NCBI GenBank assembly: GCA_933822405.4
Contig: CAKOGP040001711.1
Coordinates: 1 to 24,045, forward strand
DNA from: Cylindrotheca closterium
Lineage: Eukaryota; Bacillariophyta; Bacillariophyceae; Bacillariales; Bacillariaceae
Length of the DNA stretch: 24,045 nucleotides
Direction: 5' to 3'
Position 1 is the stretch's first letter. Each line of letters opens with the position of its first letter. The notes under the pieces were generated by a model that made no database searches, was not told the origin of the DNA, and was given only the letters and a program-made list of their open reading frames with translations. Positions 1 to 8,070 of this stretch are shown piece after piece. The translations under genes were made by a program, and so were the position numbers.

Positions 1-42
1 ATGAACACACTCTTTTTAAGAATACGTTTGATTACAATACTG

Positions 43-70
43 TCTACTGTCTACCGTCTACCGTCTACCA
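43..70. repeat. 7-bp tandem repeat, four copies
   Basis: Four adjacent copies of a TCTACYR heptamer occupy this stretch, differing only in the last two positions. It lies just beyond the 3' end of the WSC pseudogene fragment. No function is suggested. Confidence 0.8.
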
Positions 71-935
71 TAGCTACTACTTCGTAAGGCAACAACATCG
101 TAACGCAGTGACGATAATATTTACATGGTTCTGTACATGGATTTTGTTCGCCTTCTCCGCACTGGCAAGTGCCTCCGTTAAAGCAACCTGCGGATGTCCT
201 GCATGTGCAAGTATAATTGAGCAGCCACCAAGCAAACTACCTCCACCAAAAGAAGTGGCACAGTAGCACTCCCTTCCACCGTGGAGGCTGGCATACTGGG
301 GGGGGGGAAAAATTACTCATATAAGATGGCAATGTAAAACATAAATATGTTTTGGGTATCATGACAAACACGACATACCCTGCGACCATCGCGGCGGCAC
401 AACGCAATGCATCATCCTTTGACCGACGCCCTCGAGCTGACTCTATTTGTCAAGTCTGGCTTATAGGGTCTTAAAAAAGTAAGTACCCAGTCCCTATGGC
501 AACTGCAATACAAGTTTGAAGCAAATCCATCAGCTCCTCCTGAAGGGTGATCCCCGGCAATGTAAGCATTGGTCCTATCAGTACCGCCGCAAGACCCGCT
601 GCAGCCATTGTCACATTTGCCATCATCTACTTGAGCTGTCGTGAGCGCCTGAAGTACTCAAGCCGGCAAACCTGTAGCCAAGACTTGCGCACTGGTCAAT
701 GCAATTATCAACATTCCAAGCTGCTCCTAGTAACAGATCCATCTTCGGAGAAGCAGGTGTTTCGACTAAACAACCTTGATAAACAGTAGAAGGCATCTCG
801 CTTGGAATCTATAGGAGACAAATAGGAGACAGTAAGCGTCTTTCCGTTGGCTATGCAACAACGAGAACAGTCACATACCATGCTTGGAATCATTGCATGC
901 TTGGGAGGTGCTGGATAAGAGGTTTGGATCACTTA
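60..935 (-). pseudogene. 5'-truncated WSC-domain pseudogene (copy 0)
   Basis: On the minus strand this is a decayed copy of the WSC exons of the gene that ends at 1140. The start of the WSC exon (MPSTVYQGC, then KMDLLLGAAWNVDNCIDQC, then GYRFAGLST) aligns closely with copy A. A deletion of about 35 bp then removes the CYCG segment and shifts the frame, giving stops near 630. A TGA inside the second WSC motif (near 415) and a further frameshift in the last exon (near 215) also break it. The intron inside WSC2 is still visible at 296-378 (83 bp, GT-AG, with ten C residues before the acceptor), as is the donor after the PSM motif near 880. Homology stops around 905-935, directly against array spacer, so exons 1-2 are missing. 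The disruptions are seen directly; the origin by tandem duplication and deletion is inferred. Confidence 0.75.
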
Positions 936-1139
936 TTCAACAAAAGACGACAGCGAAAAGTAATGTGGACAGTATGCTGCAATTTACCGTCAATCTCCTT
1001 CGAAGGCTCGAGGTGAGATTGCAAAGACTGCACATTTATTCATAAAAAAGTCAAAATCAAAATGATAAATAGTAGTAGACACTCGGCCGGTTCGAAAAAA
1101 AGAAACTGGGGGCTACTTGGTGAAGAGTGGTCGCATTCA

Positions 1140-4100
1140 TCAACAGCGATGCGCCGTGCTGGTTCTGTATATGCTGTTTTGGTTGCTGTCTCCACACTGG
1201 CAAGTACTTCCATCCAGGCAACCTGCGGGTGTGCTGTATCTGCATGTTCTTGTGCAGCCAGAGAAAAACCTAACTCCATCAACAGAATTGCCACAGAAGC
1301 ACTCTCTTCCGTTTTGGAGACCGGCATACTTTGATATAACGAATGATTCATGTAAGATGACGGTGTGAAACGAAAAATATGATTCACGACGCACAGAGCT
1401 TACCCTGTAACCGTCGCGGCGACACAACGCAATGCATCCTTTGACCGACGCCCTAGTGCTGACTCGATTTGTCAAGTCTGGTCTTGTGCCAGTCAAAGTG
1501 AGTACCCAGTCTCTATGGCAATCGCAATACAAGTCCGAAGTAAATCCGTCAGCTCCTCCCACAGGGTGATTACCGGCAATGTAAACACTTGTCCTAACAG
1601 TACCACCGCACGACCCACTGCAATCATTATCACATTCGGCATCATCCACTTGAGCTGTCGTGTCAAACGAATTGCCACAATAACAAGTGTGATCGGCAAC
1701 ACTTGAAATACTCAAGCCGGCATACCTGTAGCCAAAGCTTGCGCACTGGTTTATACAATTATCAACATTCCAAGCTCCTCCTAGTAATAGATCCATCTTC
1801 GGAAAAGCAGGAGTCTCAACGAAACATCCTTGATAAGCAGTAGATGGCATCTCGCTTGGAATCTGTATCGAAGGAGTTCAAAATCACAGTGAGCATCGGT
1901 CCATTGCTATGCGACAACGAGGACAGCGAGAACGGTCACTTACCACGCTTGGAATCATTGATGGACTTTCCGAAGGAATCACGGATGGTATATCCGAAGG
2001 CGGTACACTCTGTACAATTTGGAAAGAAACATAAACATCAGTCAGGAGATAAAACACCAAGTTTGACGATGCAGTATGCCTTCACATACCGGAATGGTGG
2101 ACGGTAGCATAGAAGGAAGACTACTTGGAACCTCACTGGGCGAGTCACTTGGTATTGCGCTTGGCACCGAACTTGGCTGCATACTCGGTATCGCACTTGG
2201 AATGCTACTCGGTATCGCACTTGGAATGCTACTCGGACTGTCGCTAGGAATCACACTGGGCACATCACTTGGAACCACACTGGGAGAGTCCGATGGAACG
2301 TCAGAGGGGACTTCCGATGGGACCATACTCAATGAAGGAACATCACTTGGCATGCTACTAGGTACCATACTCATCGACGGAGCTTGACTTGGTCCCGGAA
2401 ACTGGACAAAGAATCCTGTCTGTGCCCGATAACTCACGATGATGGGGACATCCAACAAAACAGCTCCGTTTCCACCATCTGCCCCCCTGCGTTTGACGTA
2501 TACCTTGTCTGGAACGAATATAGCGGGTAGAGCACCGATCCGTACAAGCTCAAAGATTCCTGCCACGACTTCTTCCATATGAATCTCCACAAAGTCCAAG
2601 TCCAAGCCATCGCCACCAACGCCATCTTGAGTCCTTCTTCGAACGCTACTACCCGCGGACCCAAATACGGCCTCTTCTTCTGAACAACCATCGCATGTCA
2701 CCCATGTCTCAAATACCAAATCCAGTACCGACGCTTCATCACCACCGGGAGGTACCGAAAACGTTTGGTCCGCGAGATCGGCATTTGTCATCTCCCGCTT
2801 ATACTCATCGACACATATGCCCTCTTCGGTGTTCGGACCCTTCGTCAATGCGTTGTAAGATGATAACACGATTGGCTCGATCAACGCAGCTTCCTCTTCC
2901 GTAAAGACCCTTTCGAAACCCTCAAAGGTCATCCGCAGCTCGCCTGGGTAGAAGTTGGGGTCGAATAGTCCGCATGCGGATGGTTTTGGAACATTCGCCA
3001 AGAGGTCCCCATTTTCGTCGGTTTCGATGATGATGCGCACGTTCAACAAAGGCTCCAATGCTGTGCCTTGTCCACCTCCATTTCCGTTGGACCCGGCTTG
3101 GGTCGGAGGAAGGATTGATACCTTGTTTGGAAGAAGGCTAGATGAAAGAGCATCGCTATTGATCAGGCCCACCATCCGAGCAATAATATCGCGGAGAGCG
3201 ACCTCCATCATCCGAGAATCATATGAAAACCCGTTGCCATTCTCTATTTCATCAGCTGTCCCAAACAACGGAATCGCATTCGAACATCCATTGCAGATAA
3301 GCCATGTCTTGAAAGTCATTTCGAGTGATGATACTGTATCATTACCTTGGGCCCTGATAAACTGCTGGTCTATGAGCCGTGCCCTTGACATTTCTCGTTG
3401 GTATCTGTCAGAGCATTCTGGCTGCGCAATTCTACCGATGACCACACCGTTGTAGGTTTCCAGCATCAAGTCTTCGATAACTCTGACTTCATCAGTCGCA
3501 ATTGTTCGGGCGACGCCTTGCAGTGACAAGCGCCAGATTCCTGGATAGAATTCTGGATCAGATGAACCACAAACCGAAGTTCGAGGAAATATAACCTCTC
3601 GACCATTGCTTGACGTGGGGTCTTCGTATCCGATCGGCAAATTCAAAAATATTAGAGGCATACTAGCTTCGCCTTCAGAGTCAATGTTTGATGAAGGCGG
3701 TTGACCCTTAAGTGCAATCTTCGACGGAATGAAGGACTCGGCCAGCTCCCCAGAGTCAGCGAAGTCAACAATCTTTCTTGCGACCTCTTTCAAGAGCTGA
3801 TCGAGGAGGTCAAGATCCAATTTCACATTCAAGCTATCCTCCCCATTTTGTAATCTACGGCTAGCTGATGGGACTTCAGCATTTGCATACCGACCGATCA
3901 TGGGTAGATCATTGGGACATCCGTTGCAAATCACCCAAGAATCCAGCGTCACGTCAAGTGATGACGGATTCTCGTCATTCTCGGCATTGAAAACTTGATC
4001 GAACATTGTCGAATTCTGCATCTCGCGCTGATACGCATCAGCGCAATTATTGCCTTCTTGATTGATGCCCCTAGTAATGAGATTGTACGAGTCCACCACC

Positions 4101-5811
4101 AAGGTTTCCACCAATTGCTGTTCTCGAGCATTAAACCCTCGCTCGAATCCTTCAAATGATAGACCAATGGCACCGTTATGAAAGACGGGAGACTCAATCC
4201 CGCAAGTCGATACTATCGGAAACGGTACCGGTGTCGCAGTTAATACATTTGATACTGCAACACTGGAAGCGACTACAACTGTCGTACCCACAACAGCGGC
4301 TGTTACTAGTTGAGTGGCTGATGCTGCGACACCTGCTGCTGCCATGGCACTTGTTGCGGCACCTGCTGCAGCAGCCCCGGCTGCAATCCCAGCGGATACT
4401 CCTGAAGCGGCGCCTCCTGCTGCGCTACTCGCCGCCTGAGTCGCCATCATGGATTCCATACCCCCCCTGAAAGCGACCGAAAAAAAAACAGTTAGGAAAT
4501 AGGGAATAAGCTATTAGACGAAATCAAAGAACACAAATGTACTTACGGTGCTGGGGCAGTCGGCCCAGTTGTTGGTCCCGTTTGTGCCTGTCCGTGCATA
4601 TTGGCATTCCCATCCACGGGAATCTCGTCTGGATTCACCATTTCTGGATCATCATGACCATCGTGATCGCGATTGTTCTGTCTTCTGCCAGATCTCTTTT
4701 GGTTCCCCCGACATCCTTCGAAGCATTTTATAATCCATCGTTTTGACATCATGGCGACGCTGAATATCAAGATAAATGCCATCGTAATGGTGTGTCCGAT
4801 ATCATCCTCCTCTACGGCCTCGGATTCTTGAGACGTGGTTTCCTCAAAAGAATCGGTTTCAGAATCGGCCCCAGATGCTTCTTCTCTTGCTTTCCGAGCA
4901 CCGCGAAATCGGTTTTGGATCTTTTGTGCGGCCTTGTTCAAGTACACTGCAGACCTTTCACTCTCACCGATACCAATCGGCTCTTCGGAGGGTTCAGTAG
5001 AAGAGCTAAAACTAACATGTCTTTCAATATTTCTTGTACCACTGTTTCCGTGTCTTTCACTGCTCATGCTTCTGCTATCGCTACTCCCACTTCTGCTGTT
5101 ACTTTTTCGTCGCCGAGACTGATGGTTGCCTTTGCTCCTGCTACTTTTGTTGTTGCGCTTGTTTCGATTATGTCCAGAATTCTTTGCATCCTTCTTGATT
5201 GGAACGATATTGCTATCCCAGCTGTTATCTGAATCAGACAGCGAGCGAGAGCTGCTTCCTAACAACTTGCCCCTGCTGTTGACATTACTGTTGCGCTTGT
5301 GTCCATGTTGTCCATGGTGCCGCCTGCGACGTCTATCATTGTCTGCCTCCTGAATTGGAAGAATGGCATCGTCCCAGTCATTGTTTGCATCTAAATCAGA
5401 CAGCGAGCGAGAGCGGCTGCCTTGTAGCTTGGGTTTTCTGCTACCGTGTCTGCGCTTTCGGTGCGAATGCCCATCCGCAGATCCTACTTCCTCAAATTCG
5501 TGATTTGTTGGAACACCCACTCCCAATCCAGCCATCGAAACACATAGTGAAGTTGTTGGCATGCTACGTGTACTATGAGATAGTTCATCACTTGACTTCC
5601 GTCGACTATATTGACCATGCATATCGCCTTCCCCTTTGACGTCTTCAACAGAAATATCTTCCTCCCATTCGCTACCAGAGTCATCTGAGTGATGGTAAGA
5701 AGGGTCATTCAGCTGAATTTGGACGGGTGGCGTCAGTTGACTTTTATCTTCGTCCCCAATTGGAGCATCATTGCCCCAGCCTGCCTCTGGATCAGAATAG
5801 ACCGTTGGCAT
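1140..5811 (-). CDS. Copy A: membrane-anchored protein with triple Cys domain, Pro-Ser stalk and two WSC domains
   Basis: Five exons are inferred: 5811-4547, 4466-2090, 2009-1944, 1862-1404 and 1328-1140. The introns are 75-81 bp, all GT-AG, and the frame is kept throughout, giving 1451 aa. Residues 1-340 are low-complexity, rich in SR, KR and DE, with a duplicated SRSLSD...WDD unit and an IQ-like motif at 298-309 (IQNRFRG). A short hydrophobic stretch follows at 341-355, then KR-rich and Gly/Asn/His segments, then an Ala-rich region with a likely membrane span at about 470-495. Three tandem four-cysteine domains cover about 509-699, 720-899 and 919-1106, followed by a PSxxPS stalk at 1112-1243. 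WSC1 is about 1246-1331 and WSC2 about 1370-1446. There is no N-terminal signal peptide, so a type II topology with the WSC end outside is inferred. WSC domains are associated with carbohydrate binding and, in yeast, with wall-stress sensors. A cell-surface or frustule role is plausible but unproven. The start is the first ATG and aligns with copy B. Confidence 0.8.
2093..2400 (-). repeat. PSxxPS-coding degenerate repeat (copy A stalk)
   Basis: This is degenerate DNA of 12-bp period encoding about 100 residues of PSxxPS (for example VPSDVPSVIPSDSPS) at the 3' end of exon 2 of copy A. The register continues across two introns into exons 3 and 4. Copy B has the matching block at about 9077-9362 with a slightly different unit order. 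The composition suggests an extended, possibly O-glycosylated stalk, which is inference. Confidence 0.85.
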
Positions 5812-6640
5812 CGTTCTTATACGTCGTACTTCTATTGTGAACGGCTTGCTGTTATCGAGGATGGGTGTTATAAAGGAGTCGAGTATAGAAGATATATTCC
5901 AACGTAGACCGCAGGCACACTGTTCGATTTCTTTGACTACATTGTGTTACAGACGGACAAAGGCCGAACGGCCTTTGACCGTCAAAAGTTGTTGTCGATG
6001 CGCCCAGGCAAATGATGCCCAGTTTATCGACTGAGATTGAATTCACCCACTTGTGTCGTGGTAATTCAACCGAGTTTTATGCGGATGCGCATATATGAAT
6101 ATAGTTTTCAAATCAGCTGATGATTGGGCAGCTTTTTTGTTCGCACGCGCCATTTCAATTTCGAAACTTGAAAATTTCTCACCATATTCTTTGTTTGCAA
6201 CACTTATGCCTTCGAAGAACACAATTCACTTGGGCCTTTCAAACGAATTCCTAGTCGTTTGTGGTTCCTCGATCAAAAATCGCGAATGAGAAACAGGAAA
6301 TACCGTAAGTGAAATATGTACCAACGTAGATATTCTCCCAGCTTCTGCACAAACTTTCATAAAACTGAACCAACCGTACGGCATTAATACGGTACTATAT
6401 ATCCTACAGTGGAAACTTTGCAACATACGGTACCGATATGGCCGAGGCATCATTCGAGGCCACCTTTATTGCTCCTTCTACTTGAACTACTGTCTTGGAA
6501 GCAGAGGAATGACGACTTGGTTCATGTGACAGAAAACATGAAGGCAGTGGACTGAAGAACATAATCAACAACGCATTGTTCACGAATGTCTTCTCCGCAA
6601 AGCAGACGAGTCTGATTTGCTGCTGGATCAAGGACAATAA
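5812..6640. other. Intergenic region upstream of copy A
   Basis: About 830 bp lie between the copy A start codon and the homologous array spacer. No convincing gene is present; the short ORFs lack recognisable domains. The one clear structure is a near-perfect inverted repeat at 5952-5983. The 5' regulatory DNA of copy A should lie here. Confidence 0.6.
5952..5983. repeat. Near-perfect inverted repeat upstream of copy A
   Basis: Two 15-bp arms (GACGGACAAAGGCCG and its reverse complement with one mismatch) are separated by 2 bp. The centre is about 156 bp upstream of the copy A ATG. It could be a palindromic protein-binding site or a hairpin in a 5' leader. No matching element was seen upstream of copy B. 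Confidence 0.7.
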
Positions 6641-7131
6641 TGCTAAAAAATGCGGATCGACTCTAATATTCCACTTTCGATCTTTAGTGCAGGCTTTTGG
6701 CACATATTCATTGCATCAACCATGACGGCACGATACGCGACATTGGCCACTCTCGTAGTCGGAGAGCGGATTCTCCTACTTTTTCCAATGATGGGATGTC
6801 AATCATTTTCAAGGAAAGTATCACAGTCTATAAAATGATATATGGATGGACTTTGCTCTTCTACAACTGGGCCAAGACAACGATCCACATGCTGGGGAGC
6901 TGGGGAGGTGCCTGAAGTCCGGTCTGGATCGCTCTTTAGTAGTGTGGACAATGTGATGCCACTATGGCCGAAGGGGATACTTTGGGATGATATTTCTACT
7001 GTATCATGTACCAAACAAAATTGAATGTAAGGTAATGGATTCATGCATGATAAAAATACCCCAGAGTTTGTCTACACTCGGGTATATAGGAAAAATGAAA
7101 CTGGAGGCAAATTGATACAGCAAGGTCGCAC
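6640..7131. repeat. Tandem-array spacer repeat
   Basis: This spacer has diverged relatives at about 7680-7990 and about 895-1139. Shared stretches include GGTCTGGATC-like cores near 6921 and 7936 and a GGTTTGGATC variant near 920, GTGTGGACA-type sequence near 6942 and 970, and 3'-flanking sequence at 7045-7131 that matches 1050-1139. Each spacer copy sits just beyond the 3' end of a WSC terminal exon, which marks it as part of the duplicated unit. No coding region was recognised. Confidence 0.5.
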
Positions 7132-7422
7132 TCATGGGCAGCCATATGCGGTGCTCGTTTTGTACACTGAGTTTGCGACGTCATCACCGCATATGCAAGA
7201 ACTGCCTCCGTCAGGTTCATTGCAACCTGCGACCGTCTCATATGAGCAGGGCGTTATACAGGCAGACGAAAAACGATCTCCTTCGGTAGAATTGTCGCAG
7301 TAGCAATCCAATCCGTTGTTGAGGACTGCATACTGTTTAAGAATGGATCAATATTTAGAGAACGATACATAAATATGTACTGATGATCATGAGACACAAA
7401 GCTTACCATGTAGCTGTCGCGG

Positions 7423-7426
<4 letters not shown>
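7132..7426 (-). pseudogene. WSC C-terminal gene fragment with intact last exon
   Basis: On the minus strand a stub of the WSC2 exon (7426-7407, encoding CRRDSYM-like residues) is followed by a GT-AG intron (7406-7333, 74 bp). An open last exon follows (7332-7132, 66 codons plus TGA) and encodes YAVLNNGLDCYC ... VAGCNEPDGGSSC ... NSVYKTS. The last exon has the same length as that of copy B and is closer to it than to copy A. Upstream, homology ends abruptly at an (AT)n tract, so everything 5' of this exon end is missing. It is a fragment, although its last exon shows no disruption. Confidence 0.7.
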
Positions 7427-7472
<46 letters not shown>

Positions 7473-7504
7473 GTATATATATGTATATATATATGTATAT
7501 TATA
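7427..7504. repeat. (AT)n / ATGTATATAT microsatellite
   Basis: A run of about 18 AT dinucleotides is followed by several ATGTATATAT decamers. It begins exactly at the broken edge of the WSC fragment, replacing the upstream part of that exon. It is therefore probably associated with the breakpoint. Confidence 0.9.
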
Positions 7505-8070
7505 ATGAGATATGAGCAGAAAAATTGCAGATGGCTCTTTTCCAATGGCACAAATAGCTACTCGCATATATATTATGGTGTAAAACAAAAAGGCCCGAAG
7601 AATAAAAAAGACGGGCAACTTTTGCAGGCAAAGTTTACCCGCCAAACGGCGGGAGGCGCGTGAAATCCAACAACGAGTGTTGAGCAAAATGCGCAAATTC
7701 AAATTTTGCAGAATCACCAAGTGATAATCGTTCGCTTGGAGCGGAGCAGCGTGGAACAAAGTGAATTCTCCATTCTCGATCTATTCCACAGATCATTGGC
7801 ACATTCTACGAAACAACCCCGGTCCAACACATAGCGCAGTTGGAAGATTCTCCGACAAATACACAACCATGGGCTGTACGCAGGCAGGTCCAGATGTTGA
7901 TCCACATTGAACATGCTGGAAACGTGCAGGACGAGATCTGGATCACTCACTGAACAAAGGTAGCGTAGAGAACGGTGCACATTAAAATTGGTCACCGATA
8001 CCCTTTGAAACCCCAGGTAATATCTTTTTTATCATTGTCTACGTTTCATGAGTTTTGAAGCGATGATTGA
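7505..8070. other. Spacer between WSC fragment and copy B 3' end
   Basis: No gene was recognised. Part of the stretch (about 7680-7990) resembles the spacer at 6640-6990, for example the TTGGCACAT and GATCTGGATCACT segments. It therefore appears to be a diverged array spacer and holds the presumed 3' flank of copy B. Confidence 0.5.

Noticed and set aside
298..307. Run of ten G residues as a possible assembly error or regulatory G-tract
   Set aside because: On the coding strand it is the C-rich tract just before the acceptor of the WSC2 intron in a pseudogene, so it is adequately explained.
2955..3455. 166-codon open frame on the plus strand opposite copy A
   Set aside because: It is a shadow of exon 2 of copy A, also mirrored opposite copy B at 9996-10418. 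The minus-strand frame has the conserved motifs.
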